Positions 10,720 to 22,692 of a stretch of 53,115 bases of DNA are shown in pieces. A program made the position numbers and the translations under genes. The stretch's first letter is position 1. Each line of letters begins with the position of its first letter. Under the pieces are notes generated by a model, which was given only the letters and a program-made list of their open reading frames with translations, was not told the origin of the DNA and did no database searches. Source of the stretch: Entophlyctis helioformis (lineage: Eukaryota; Chytridiomycota; Chytridiomycetes; Chytridiales; Chytriomycetaceae); NCBI GenBank assembly GCA_025526915.1, contig JAHLKH010000186.1:1-53115 (forward strand), written 5' to 3'.

Positions 10720-11275
10720 CTGGATCGTCCATCAGCATCCCCGCCACGCGGCAATGCACGGCACAGGCTTGCCAAGCGCGCCTTTTCAAGCGCGCCATTC
10801 GGCCCGATAAAGATACAATTACCAAGCATTTTGGAGTTAAATTCGACCGAGAGGTGTCAAATGGAAGCCCGCATGTCACACGATGGCAGGTTCGAGTCAG
10901 CAACGAGCATGCGACGACAGGCGGGCGAGGCATACCAACGAGATGCTCACCTTTATCGTTAGAAAAAGTGACCCGTTAGGTCGATCGGGAGGTGCCCCGA
11001 TTCAAAGTTGGTAGTCAAACAAGTCACTGTGTGGGATGCAGGTCACGTGACTTGAGGGCAGGCTGTCTGCGTGTTGGTCGCAGCTGGTCGACGGATGGAC
11101 CGTGTCTTGAACGCCACAGGACGGCAGGCTGATCTGGTCCCATGAGGCCACATGCGACTTGAAGTGTTTCCGCGTTTGAGGCTGTGGGACAACAGACGGA
11201 GCATTTCGTGCACGATCCTGGATGAATAGATGCATTGCCTCGATGTCTGCAAGGTACTCTGTCGTGGCTGGATTG
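10720..11275. other. non-coding spacer between the SDR remnant and mobile copy 1
   Basis: No gene is seen. The region has a more AT-rich patch (about 10800-10990) containing a short inverted pair CGATAAAG (10805-10812) and CTTTATCG (10951-10958). A perfect GTCACGTGAC palindrome lies near 11043-11052, and a small hairpin CTGCG-loop-CGCAG near 11068-11084. It lies 3' of the Fanzor-like domain of copy 1 and probably contains that element's 3' end. Confidence 0.4.
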
Positions 11276-11289
11276 TCACAGGCTGGGTG

Positions 11290-12400
11290 TGGTCAAGTAG
11301 AGCGGCCGGTGTCCAAAGAGCAGATGCCACAGTGCGACCATCCCGATGTTGGTGGCTCCAAGCACGTCTCGGTGGTAGACGGTCTGCATGGTATGCACTC
11401 GTAGCGTCGCAGGTTGGTGCGGTTCTCGTATGGGATCCGCTGCTTGCACTGCGGGCACATCTGGCTGGTCAGGTTCTCATTGCAGCGGTAGATCTGTGTG
11501 TGTGTGTGGTGCGATGTGTGGTCAGTTGGTGCACAGATGGATGGATGGATGGATGGACAGCGTGGCATCAGACGCACATAGGCATATCCAGACGACCGCA
11601 GATGCCTGATGAGAAACCTCTCAAACACAGCATGCCGGCCACCTTGGCCTGTAAAGTCGATGCCAAATGCCCACACAACGGGAATGTCCTCTTCGCTTTG
11701 TTGTCACAGGGGCCTTGAGATGCAGCAGATGCGCGCTCTCCAGTCTTCGATCCTGCCAGCGCATGATGCCCTCAAGAGCGTTTCCGCGATCAGACGTGCG
11801 GCTGCTGCGCATGGTGAACCGCTTGGCCTTGACCTTCTGTGGAATGCCATGCCATGCCATGCCGTTCAGTGCAATCAGCAGGCAATCAAGCAGCTTGGCG
11901 GCCATGTCAATGGGCATCCAGAAACAGAGAAACCGTACCCGTGCATTCAGGAATGGCGAGCAGTATGCATGGCAGCGCAGATCCCAAAAGGCTCTCTTGC
12001 CAGGCTTGACGTTTGGATCGGCATGCTTTGCTGTCTTGAATGCAATGGCCGCCTGGATGTCTGCAGCCTTGGCATATCGATTGTTGAGCCTGGTACAAGA
12101 GACAGGCACTGTGAGTTGATCAGGTCAAGAGTGCATAGAGTCATTGCATGCATACCACCGCTGAAAGTCACGCTCAGCTTGAAACATGCCAGAGGCGAGC
12201 ACGTAGTTGGACTCGAGCTTATACGAAAAGTCTCTGAGATCAACCAAGATGCTGGACGCGCCATACAGGTACCGCTCGCCCCAATCAAAGCTGACAACGC
12301 GAACAGTCTGGTAGCCTTGGTCAGTGAACAGGTTGTTGGCGTTGATGATGTTGCGCAGTCGCTGCGAGGCGTAAAAGTTGCGCTTGCCCTGTCATGCCAT
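11290..12400 (-). other. Fanzor/TnpB-like RuvC nuclease domain of copy 1
   Basis: Reading leftward, GKRNFYASQRL precedes VRVVSFDWGERYLYGASS, where the first catalytic Asp is coded at 12286-12284. Next come AIAFKTAKHADPN, then VWAFGIDFTGQGGRHAVFE, KFLI-like helices and HLRSSGYAY. After an intron, YRCNENLTSQMCPQCKQRI holds the second acidic residue (Glu at 11478-11476) and the first Cys pair. YHRDVLGATNIG holds the third (Asp at 11368-11366). This D-E-D order, with a zinc finger between the second and third motifs, is the Fanzor/TnpB pattern. The first catalytic segment is intact; the last Cys pair to RuvC-III is split by a one-base deletion. Confidence 0.75.
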
Positions 12401-15400
12401 GGCATGAGTGAGGAATGTGCAATGCATGTGCACCAATGCGCGAGTTTAGCATGCAAGTGGCTTACAGGATTGGGCGTGTATGGCTTGGCGGCTGACGGGT
12501 TGGCTGGATTGGCGGCTGTGGATGGCATGTCAGTCGGTGTGGACAACAAGTGCGCGTCTGGATTGGCACAGCAACTCACATTCGCCGTTAATGTAATCGG
12601 GCTCGCCATCAGCCTCGTCAACAAGCCACGGCTGCTCGCCTGAAGACGCCGCGTTGGGATCTGCAGATCAAGGCGGCAGTCAGAATCAATGTGTGCACCA
12701 TCGCATTCAAGCATGCCACATACTGCGTGGCGACTCTGGACGGTCTGTGCGGCAGTCCAGAGCCAGCTGGTAGATGCTGTATCCATCCGTCATGATGCTG
12801 CCAAGTAGGATCGCCTTGGCTGGTCTTGCTGGACGCACAGCATCAATCGCAGCCTTGATATGCTTCTCGCGCTCCTTGCCATCGAGACCCTGCTCATCAG
12901 CCTCTTGTGTGCCTTGGCTGTTGCTTGGCAACCGCGTCCATCTCATCTTTGGCTTCTGAAGGTGTCTGGAAGCGACCTTTCTTGGGCGGAGACCTGGGAG
13001 AAGGATGTCAAAGATGCAAACCTCGCGACTTGCGCTGAATGCGTCTTGGATATCCTTGTTGGGCAACTCAAGAGCTGACTCGGCATCTTCATAGCCTTGG
13101 AGAAAAGTGCAGTGTCAGCATCAAATTGCGTACACATGGCATATACAGGCAGTGCGACCAACCGAGTGCAGCCAGAAGCTGTAGTCTCAATGCCTGCAAA
13201 GCAGGATCCTGATTGCCACGGATGCGCTCATCCTTTGTCCTCATCACCGCCAGAAAGAGGGTGGTCTCAGTGATGAGGACAAACGGATCGCGGCCTGCAG
13301 GCTGCGGACACAACTTGAGGGATGAGCCTGCGAGATCGCACAACTGCTTGAACTTGCCGGCCTCTGACAGCGACTTGTTGCGCACGACCGCCGTGAGCCT
13401 GTGCAGTGCTTGTGGGATCTTGACAACGTGTCCATCTTGTCTGGTCGACAGTGGCGTGCCAGACGTGGCGTCCCTGGTGGCTGTATCCATTGCCTTGGCA
13501 AATTCCGCTGCCTTGTCAACAGATATACCAGGAATCAGTCGGTGGATTGCCCAGTCAATGAGCATCGACTGGTGGGTCATGAAGTGCACAGCAAGCATGC
13601 CACAGATGCCCCGTGCCAGATTTTTGTAGATGTCGTTCCGAGCAGCTGCACACAAACTGTCGTCAAGCCTGCCAGGCAAAACGGCATGCATCGTGCTTGC
13701 GTCCATGTGCACAATGGCTGACAGCAATGAGCCGGCCTGCGTCGCGTCCATCTTGGCTGCCCGCGCCACACCAGCCCGCATCTTGGTCATGCTGTCCCGG
13801 ATCATCTGCTGTGTCCATTCGCGGTTGATGATCATCTGCATGACCGTCACGATCCACGAGTGGGCCACATGCTTTGTGCCCGCGGCATGACCGACTCCTG
13901 ACCGGTGAGAATGTAGCCCAGGTATCGCAGAAGCATTGTGACGGCTCCCTCGCCACTAGAGGTACTGTTTGTGAGCACCTTGAGCAGATCATTTGCCGAT
14001 GGTACTGCCCGTTGTAGTGGTGGCTCGATGGCTGGTGGTTGGGCATCGGTGCTGCTGGATGCGGCGGCTACTGCTGCTGTTGCTGCTGATGCTACTGCTG
14101 GTGCTGTGTCGTCGGTGAAGGTGCAGATCTTGACCATCGTGCCCGCCTCAAGTCTCACCAAGTCGCCATAGTGAGCAATGTCGGTGTTGCTGCAGAGCGG
14201 GCCTTCGCCGTACATGCGCCGGGCATTAACTGGCCATCTGAGGACGCATCCAGCGGCGTAGAGCCATGGCTCTCGTCCTTGAAGTGATCAGGATCAATAT
14301 ACACATATTCATCTCACCATTCCTCCTGGCCTCCATGACGCAGAACTTGAGTGGCAGCGGTGCATCTGGGTCGAGTGCGACGAGCTCTTCAACGATGGCG
14401 CCGATCATAGTGATGCATGCACGCCGCACGTCGGCCGTGTATCGGTACACGCCGTTGAAGATGTTTTCTGAGACCGAACCGCGGGTCTGTGTTGCCGGCG
14501 CCGTCTTGGCCTGGTGTCCAAAATACTTTGCAAGCATTGGATCTCCAAAGAGCATTTCCTGTATGTAGCACAAGTCAACATACACAAAGCCAGACATGCA
14601 GAGCAACATGGCAATCCAAACTCATACCTCCATTTTGACGATCTGCTCAGGGCGATCGTATGTGCTCTCCACTGGCCTTGCCTCATTGCCATGGATGGCA
14701 GCAGCAGCTGTCATAACTGGCAATGCCATCATGCGGTGGATCTTTTCAAGCATCTGCTCTATCGCTGATCTTTCACCACGCTCATATCTGTCAAAGAACG
14801 CACCGTCAGCACACACACTCAAGGCACATGCCATGCCATGTGCCACTTACGCCCGTGTCTCGGCATCAGATTGAGCCTGGCGGGCTTGCCTGCTCGCATC
14901 CTTCTTGTGCTCCTGGATGAACTTCTTGGTCTTGGCCTTCTCAGCTTGCTCAGCTCGCTCCTTATCACGCTCAGCCTGCATGGCCAGTGTGACCAGGTAT
15001 GGATCCTGCCGTGGTTGAATGCAATGTTAGGCATGCATCTTGAATGTGCACAAGATGCTCGCAATCACAAGCCTGCAGTTCAACTCACAGTCGTCCTTGT
15101 GTCTTGAAGCACACCAATGTGAAAGACCTTGTCGCAATCTGTGCCTCTATCATCTGCGGCTCGAGGTGGCAGCAGCATCTTGCATGGTTTTGGTGGCTTG
15201 ACGGCCTGTTGAGTGGAAGGATAAGCAATCGCAGCAAGCCATCACATGCAAACAGAGCCAGCAAATGCAAAGACGCACCGGTACTTGATTGATAATCGAC
15301 TGCAGCATCTGCTTTGCTTGGTCATAACACTCGCCAAATTCTGACACTCGGAAATCAGCATGTCTGACATCCGTTGGGTTTGTCAGGGCGTTGAGCGTCT

Positions 15401-16299
15401 TTATGGCCGTTTCGCGAATATCGGCAACAGCTTCTGGGGTCGCGATCCGTGTGCTCCTTCTGAGCGGCTGCTTTGTCTTTTTACCCTTGACTGTCACACA
15501 AATGCCGTGATCAGTGGTGAATACACAATGCCACACTGTGTCAACCCGTGCAGAGCAAACCTGGCTTCTTTAGACGCCTGAAAGATGCGCATTTCAAGCC
15601 TGGATACTTCTTGAGCCGCTCATTCAGTCTTGCTATCACCTTCTGCTCGGCCAGTAATGGATCAAGCCGACAGCATTGAAGATCAGCAATAGCATGCAGT
15701 GGACAGCCAAGACACGCATCCAAGCCTCGCAAAACCCACCAATGCGTGATAAAGAATCTTGCCAGCCGGGCTGAGCCTTGCATATGCTTCTTTAGCGATA
15801 CGCCAGTCATGCACAGCCTGCAGCAGCTGCTTGCTTGCATTCTCGCAGATATCAGCAAGGATGTCACGGCCGTTGAGAATGTCGTCGGCAAGGAGGTCTG
15901 CCGTGCATCGGAGAACGCAGCTAAACACGACACGGCAGCCATTGAGCATGACAAAAACGTCGTCCAGCCGCCTTGTGTTGACAATGTGCTTGGCGAGCAC
16001 CATGACTTCATCACGTGTAACGTGCCAAACCGCACCACTGGCATTGCCCTTCCGCTGCTGTGCCGTGTGGCTCAAGCAGCAGCCACTGCGGACCATGCAT
16101 ACAGAGGCAGATCTGCCAGTGGCATCCATCAGAGTCAATGCCATGAGAATCCTCCAGAGATCACAAGCACGCCTACTTTTTTCGAGCCGAGGCGGTCCTG
16201 TTGGCAGTCCTGCTGTTGCCATTGGATGATGCATGCATTCATGTCAATGCCATGCTGTCCAAGTGCATCCAAACAAGACTTACAGCGGTATCATTTGAG

Positions 16300-17634
16300 C
16301 AAAAACATCCCCATAACAACCATGGCTTTGGTCTGTGAACTCTCCAATATCCGCTCCAGTTTCGTCACGGTCGAGAAACACCGCGAAGGCATTGCTGAAC
16401 GATTGAGCAAGAGGCTTGCCGCCGATCTTGTACATCTGCAACATAAATGAGGCCTTGAAGACATCCACAAACATCCTGGCAAGGTCTGGGTCTTGCAGGC
16501 GTTGACAGAACTCTGCGACAGTGATCCCTGCCCATGTTGCCTCAAAACGAATGCATGCCATAATGCACTTTGCAGCCGTGACGATCCCTTGCAAGTCATC
16601 ATTGCAGCATCACGCATAAGTCAAGGTCGCAGTGCATGGCATCCAAAATTGCAAAGCAGGCAAGCCAACTTACCAATCTCATCACAATGAAAATAGTCAT
16701 TTCTCGCTGCGGCTGCCGCCAACCGGCAGATGTCAAGAATCTCTGGCAAGTCAAAGGTGGCTGCAATAGATGCTACACCTGGGTGATTGTACGATCTCAT
16801 CTGTGCAATCTGTCTGCCGCGCATTTGCAGCAGCAGGACAGGGCAATACCCCGCGCAATGAAAGATGAGGTCGGTATCACCACTGATGACAACAACTGGC
16901 ACATTGCTGTCAAGAAAGGCGCGTGAGCCATGGATTGGAGAGGCATGCAGAAGACCAACCAACCTTGCTTCGCGCACGCGGCATGCAATGCAAACATCCG
17001 CCTCATTTTACAAAGGCACACAGATGACCCTTCCCCAAAGTATCCAAGAAGACCCCCAATGGCCCCGCAGATTGCCGCCTTGCGTGCGCATGTCAATGGA
17101 AATGCCCACTGGAGTGACTGGATCTCGTCCCTGGAAGGGCACTCAGTCAGCACGGTATGCAAATCAACAGCAGCAAGTGGCATACTTTGTGAGCCTGTTG
17201 CCTTTCTGGTCTGCTTTTCGCTTGGCCACCATTGTCTGGATCGACAATGCTGCTTCCAAATTTACCCGTGCCCGCTCAGTGCAGACAGCCTTGATATTGG
17301 TGTTGAGAAGCGAGCCATTGACATGGAGCCGGACTGTGTGGAGCTTTCCAATCGATGCTGCGAGGCTGGCAATGAGCGGCTCGAGTGTCGGCGTCCAGTT
17401 TTCCTCTGGCTGTGCCAGCAGTATTGGTGCTGCTTTGTAGATATCGCCGGCAAAAAGACTGAGAATGTCCACATGCACAACACACTGGATGGGCGGACGC
17501 TCTGTGTTGTGTTGCTGCAGTGTTTGAGGGGGCTGTACCACGACCTGAATTGCACCCGAGAGAGGGTTTGTGGGATCAAGGGTTTTGCTACCACCTGCTT
17601 TGTCGATGGGTGCAGTCGCGCCGACGACCCCCAT
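16300..17634 (-). other. XPG/FEN1-like nuclease region of copy 1
   Basis: FEN1/XPG-family enzymes begin Met-Gly and use clusters of Asp/Glu to bind two metal ions. Here MGV opens the protein, followed by CVVHVDILSLFAGD (candidate first Asp), EADVCIA (16996-17004 region, out of frame with the preceding exon by one base), and VVVISGDTDLIFHCAG with Asp codons at 16878-16876 and 16872-16870. The region then reads AAAAARNDYFHCDEIG, the position of the (S/G)-D-Y motif before the helix-hairpin-helix. GIVTAAKCIM in the next exon aligns with copy 2's GLRTAVNTVN. Assignment rests on motif order, not on a computed alignment. Confidence 0.6.
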
Positions 17635-17949
17635 GTGTGTTGGGCGTGCTTGTTGGTTTGTTGTTGCGTGTTGTTGTGTGTCGTGGCAAGTCGCGATCTG
17701 GTGTTTGTTTGCATTGGCATGCTCTGATTGTTTGGCAGCAATGAATGGAGCACTGGTCTGTGTGTGTGTGGAATGGCATGCTCCTCAGAGAGAGAGAGAG
17801 CGTTGCACATGACTATGCATTCGCCCGTCTTTATTCATGGAGGACACACACGCACCGCCCAGCGAGACAGCAGGCGCTGCTACCTGCACCACTGCCGTTG
17901 CTGTGCTCGCATCGCGCAGTGTCAGCACTGCGCAAGGGCTCTCTAGATC

Positions 17950-17994
17950 GACCAATCACAGCGATTCCACCAGAATTGACCAATCACAGCGATT
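17950..17994 (+). promoter_or_regulatory. duplicated CCAAT boxes upstream of the flippase
   Basis: The 17-base string GACCAATCACAGCGATT occurs twice, at 17950-17966 and 17978-17994, about 145-185 bases before the ATG of the P4-ATPase. CCAATCA is the core recognised by the HAP/NF-Y complex in fungi. The exact duplication argues for a functional upstream element; binding is inferred. Confidence 0.55.
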
Positions 17995-18135
17995 TCACCA
18001 GGGGTAATGGTATGAGAACCGGGCCCGCCTTTCACCCACATCAACAAATCGCCCTTCCGCCCTCAACAGCGACCGTAGCAACAGCAACATCAGCCGAAGC
18101 AACAACAGCAACAACCGCATCCACATCGACACAAG

Positions 18136-21100
18136 ATGGGCACCTTCCGTGACCTGCTCGAGTCGGTGGGCATGGCCGAGCCAACGGCCGTGACGACGCA
18201 TGTGCCCATTGGCGAGCGCACCATTGCCCTCAACGACCCCGTCAAGAACCGGGCGCAGAAGTACCTGCACAACTCGGTGTCGACGGGCAAGTACAACCTC
18301 GTCACCTTTGTGCCCAAGTTCCTGTTTGAGCAGTTCTCCAAGTACGCCAACATGTTCTTCCTGTTCACGGGCTCCATCCAGGTGTGTGCCTCGTCTGTCC
18401 TGTCTGTACTGTCTGTCTTGTGGTGCCTGTCTGTCCATGCCCGTGCCCGTGCCGCTGTGCTCGAGTGTGGCTGCCGCACATTGTTCGTGCAGAGCACTGT
18501 TTGGATTTGGATGGCGGCTGTGGATGCGCTGGCTGCGCTGGCTGCTTGCTGCATGCGTGGGCGGGCGGGCCTGCCGGGGCTGGGCCTACCTGTGCTGGTG
18601 CCTGGCTTGCTGGCTTGCTCGCTGGGACCTGCCAGATGCCAGGCACGCCTCCCAGGCACCCGCAACGCCCGCACCCGCCGTCGCCGCCGTCGCCCTCGGC
18701 TGCCCCCCGCATCCGCATCCGCATCGTCGGCGGCTGTGCCTCGTTGATGGCCGCCTCAGCCTGGCCACACAGCCATTGGTTGAGCCTTGCCGGCTTGGCC
18801 CTGTCCTGCTGCCGGCCCTGCTTGCCAGCCTTGCCCTGCTGCCAACCCTGCTTGCTGGCTCCGTACGGCCCACGCCCCGCACCACATCGCACGCTAACTC
18901 GCCTCCTCTTGGCACCCACAGCTCATCGACGGCATCTCGCCCACGTCCCGCTTCGGCACAATCATCCCCCTCTCCGTCGTCATGTTCCTGTCGGCCGTCA
19001 AGGAGGTCGTTGAAGACTTGAAGCGCCACCGTCAGGACATTGAGATGAACAACCGCCTGTGCAAGGTCCTGCACGGCTCCGCGTTCGTCGACAAGCCGTG
19101 GCGCGAGGTCGAGGTCGGCGATGTCGTGCGTGTCGAGAACAGCCAGTACTTCCCGGCCGATCTGCTGCTGATCAGCTCTTCGGAGCCAGAGGGCCTCTGC
19201 TACATCGAGACCAGTAACCTCGACGGGTGTGTGCCATGGACGGCTCTCTGCTGAACGTTGCCTTGGCAATGGTCGTCTGTTGTGGTGGGCAGCCGACTGA
19301 CCCCCTTTTGTGTGTCCAACCAGTGAAACCAACTTGAAGATCCGCCAGGCTGTCCCCGAGACCAACACGTTCCTCACTCCCGAAGCCGTGTCCAACTTGA
19401 ATGGTCTGTCGACTCGACCGCCGTGCGGCTGCATCTGTAGATGACCATCCGTGCGCATGCTGACGAGTGCCTTGCTCAAACAGGCCACATCAAGTCTGAG
19501 CTGCCCAACAACAGTCTGTACACGTTCGAGGCTACCGTCTTCCTCAACGGCAAGGAGATTCCCGTCGACCCTTCGCAGCTCTTGCTTCGCGTAAGTCGCC
19601 CTCATCTCTCAAGCATGACGCTCCATGCACATGCAGTAATACTGATACTGCGTCTCTTTCTTTTGATCTTGCCTGCAGGGTGCCCAACTGCGCAACACGC
19701 CTTGGGTTTACGGCGTGGCCGTCTTCACTGGACACGAGACCAAGCTCATGAAGAACTCGACGTAGGTTCTCGCACTTCTTCGTTTGGTCGCACTGTGGGT
19801 TAACTGACACTGGATGTATCGCCTGCAGCGCTACGCCCATCAAGCGCACCAAGATCGAGCACATGGTCAACACGCAGATCCTGTTCCTGTTCATGCTCCT
19901 GATTGTCATCACTCTTGTCTGCTCTATTGGCCAGCTTGTTCGCCAGGTAGTCACCCGCTCTGTCCTATGTCGGCTTCTTGGTGGCCTTTTTTGCTGATCG
20001 CTATCCTGTCTGTCGTATCCAGCTGTCTGGCACCTTTGAGGCGGAAGTTCTCAAGCGCAACCGCGACAGTGCTGCCCAGGACTTTGGTCTCAACATCCTG
20101 ACCTATATCATCCTGTTCAACAACCTGATTCCCCTCAGGTAATGGCGCGGCAATCTGCAAAGTCTCTGCATCTCTCTGCATCTCTCTGAATCGCCGTCGA
20201 CTGACCCTTGCATTTGCATCACGCTGGGCAGTTTGATGGTCACGATGGAGTTTGTCAAGTACTCGCTTGGAGGTCTCATCAACACCGATCTTGACATGTA
20301 CTACGAGGAGAACGACACGCCTGCCACGGCCCGCACGTCGTCGCTTGTTGAGGAGCTTGGCCAGATTGACTACATCTTCTCGGACAAGACGGGCACGCTC
20401 ACCAGAAACATCATGGAGTTCAAGATGGCTACGATTGGTGGCATTGCCTATGCCGAGACCGTGCCGGACGACAAGCGTATCCGTGTCGAGGACGATGGCA
20501 CCGTTGCTGGCTACTACGACTTCAAGATGCTTGTTGAGCACCGCGACAAGCACGAAAACTCCAAGATCATCCGCGAGTTCCTTGCCCTGCTGGCCGTGTG
20601 CCACACTGTCATTCCCGAGACGGACGAAAGCAATCCCGGCAAGATCACCTACCAGGCTTCGTCTCCCGACGAGGCTGCTCTTGTCGACGGTGCTGCCGCC
20701 CTTGGATACCTTTTCCACACGCGTCGCCCCAAGTCGGTCTCGATTGCTGCCCACGGCCAGAACCTCGACTACGACATCCTCAACGTCAACGAGTTCAACT
20801 CGACCCGCAAGCGCATGTCTATTGTTGTCCGCGATCCCTATGGCCAGGTCAAGCTGTTCATCAAGGGCGCCGACACGGTGATCTTTGACCGCCTTGGCCC
20901 CAACAACCCCTTCCTGGATGCCACCAACGTCCACCTCGAGGAGTACGCCAACGAGGGTCTGCGCACGCTCTGCATTGCCTACCGCGACATCCCCGAGGAA
21001 GAGTACCGTGCATGGGTCAAGGTCTACGAGAAGGCTGCGACCACGATCAACAACCGCCAGGATGCGCTTGATGCTGCTGCCGAGATGATTGAGCGCGACC

Positions 21101-22692
21101 TGGTCCTGCTCGGCGCCACTGCCATTGAGGACAAGCTGCAGGACGGCGTCCCGGACACGATCCACACGCTCATGGAGGCCGGCATCAAGGTCTGGGTTCT
21201 GACAGGCGATCGCCAGGAGACGGCCATCAACATTGGCTACTCGTGCAAGCTCATTACCGTTGACATGAACATGCTCGTCTGTAACGAAGTCACCCACGTG
21301 CAGACGAAGCAGTACCTGACCGAGAAGCTCGCCATGGTCAAGTCGGGCATGGGCCAGAGCGCTCCCAAGCGCACGACCATGAGCGGCTGGGACAAGTTCT
21401 GGAAGGGCGGCCTTTCAGTTGGCATCTTTGACAAGGATCTGGACTACGATCTCGAGCCACTCGCTCTCGTCATTGACGGCAAGACGCTCACGTACGCTCT
21501 GGAGGAGGACATCCGCGAGATCTTCCTCGAGCTTGCCATGATGTGCAAGGCCGTCATCTGCTGCCGTGTCTCTCCGCTGCAAAAGGCTCTCGTTGTCAAG
21601 TTAGTCCGCTACGGTGTCACCGAATCGGTCACACTCGCCATTGGTGACGGTGCCAACGACGTGTCGATGATCCAGGCTGCCCATGTCGGTGTCGGCATCT
21701 CTGGCCAGGAGGGTCTGCAGGCGGCGCGTGCTGCCGATTTTGCCATTGCCCAGTTCCGCTACCTGCGCAAGCTCCTTCTTGTCCACGGTGGCTGGGCCTA
21801 CTCGCGTATCTCCAAGGTCATTGTGTTCTGTTTCTACAAGAACATCACGCTGTACATGATCCAGCTGTGGTTTGCCCTCATGAACGGCTTCTCTGGCCAG
21901 ACGCTCTTTGAAACGTGGTCGCAGGTGTCGTCGTACAACGTCGTGTGGACTCTTATCCCGCCGATCGCCATTGGTGTCTTTGACCAGTTTGTATCTGCGC
22001 GTGTCCTCGACCGTTACCCGCAAATGTACCATCTCGGCCAGCGCAACACGTTCTACAACCACTCGGTCTTCTTTGGCTGGCTCTTCAACTCGTTTGCGCA
22101 CTCGGCGGCCATTTTCTTCCTCTGGACGTTTATCCTCGGCGACTCGGACACGCTCACAGACGGCCGTGTGGTCGACAACTGGGTGTTTGGCTCGATGGTG
22201 TACGGCGCGAACCTGGTGACGATCCTGTTCAAGGCCTGCCTGATCACGGACAACTGGGTCAACCTGACCTTCTTTGCCATCTTTGGCTCGTTTGCAGCCT
22301 ACATGGTTCTCTTCCCTCTGTACACGCTCATTGGCCCGCTCATTCCTGGCGCCTCGGTCGAGCTCCGCAACGTCATGGTGCCCATCTTCACCAACGCCAA
22401 CTTCTGGCTTGCGCTCATTCTCATCCCCGTTCTTGTCAACCTCCGCGACCTCGCATGGAAGTACTACAAGCGCACGTATGATCCGAGATCGTACCACATT
22501 GCACAGGAGATCCAAAAGTACAACATCCCCGACTACCGACCCCGCACCGAGTGGTTCCGCAAGGCTGTGCGCAAGGTCCGTGCCATCCAGCGTGTCAAGC
22601 GCGCTCGTGGTTTCGCCTTTTCGCAGAACGAGAGCGGCCAGGCCAGTCTCATTCGCCAGTACGACACCACCCGCCGCAAGCCCCAGGGCTAG
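18136..22692 (+). CDS. DRS2: P4-type ATPase phospholipid flippase, Drs2-like
   Basis: This membrane pump uses ATP to move aminophospholipids to the cytosolic leaflet, usually in Golgi/endosome membranes and with a Cdc50 partner. Eight exons join in frame: 18136-18381, 18922-19226, 19324-19403, 19484-19590, 19679-19761, 19829-19946, 20023-20138 and 20232-22692. Landmarks in order: [20 protein letters not shown] near the start, [10 protein letters not shown] (actuator), [20 protein letters not shown] (the P4-type M4 region), [11 protein letters not shown] (phosphorylated Asp), [29 protein letters not shown], and [20 protein letters not shown] (hinge). Six further membrane spans follow, and the end is basic ([15 protein letters not shown]). 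The frame is complete. The first intron (18382-18921) is unusually long, about 540 bases and C/G-rich. The 5' UTR is A/C-rich. Confidence 0.95.

Larger units (their letters stand above)
11276..17634 (-). pseudogene. mobile gene copy 1: XPG/FEN1-like nuclease joined to a Fanzor/TnpB-like nuclease
   Basis: A multi-exon gene read leftward, starting MGVVGATAPIDKAGGSKT at 17634. Part 1 is XPG/FEN1-like. Part 2 holds Lys-rich linkers (about 14.8-15.6 kb) and blocks shared with copy 2, such as ITMIGAIVEELVALDPDAPL and IYKNLARGICGMLAV. Part 3 is a Fanzor-type RuvC domain. Many intron positions match copy 2: exon 1 ends LTK before GTATG here and LSK before GTATG there. At least two frame breaks are visible. 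One is at the run of T at 17006-17009, where the EAD motif drops out of frame. Another is at about 11390-11405, inside the last zinc-finger pair, where one base is missing relative to copy 2. A further change is needed near 11690-11700, before IPVVWAFGID. As written it is probably inactive, though assembly indels are possible. Host genes flank it on both sides. No clear terminal repeat was found. Confidence 0.7.

Noticed and set aside
10805..10958. CGATAAAG/CTTTATCG inverted pair as terminal inverted repeats of a small element
   Set aside because: Only eight bases match, no target duplication flanks them, and no related copy is seen in the window.
19951..21297. 448-codon minus-strand open frame
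   Set aside because: It is the antisense shadow of the large flippase exon, produced by GC-rich third positions.
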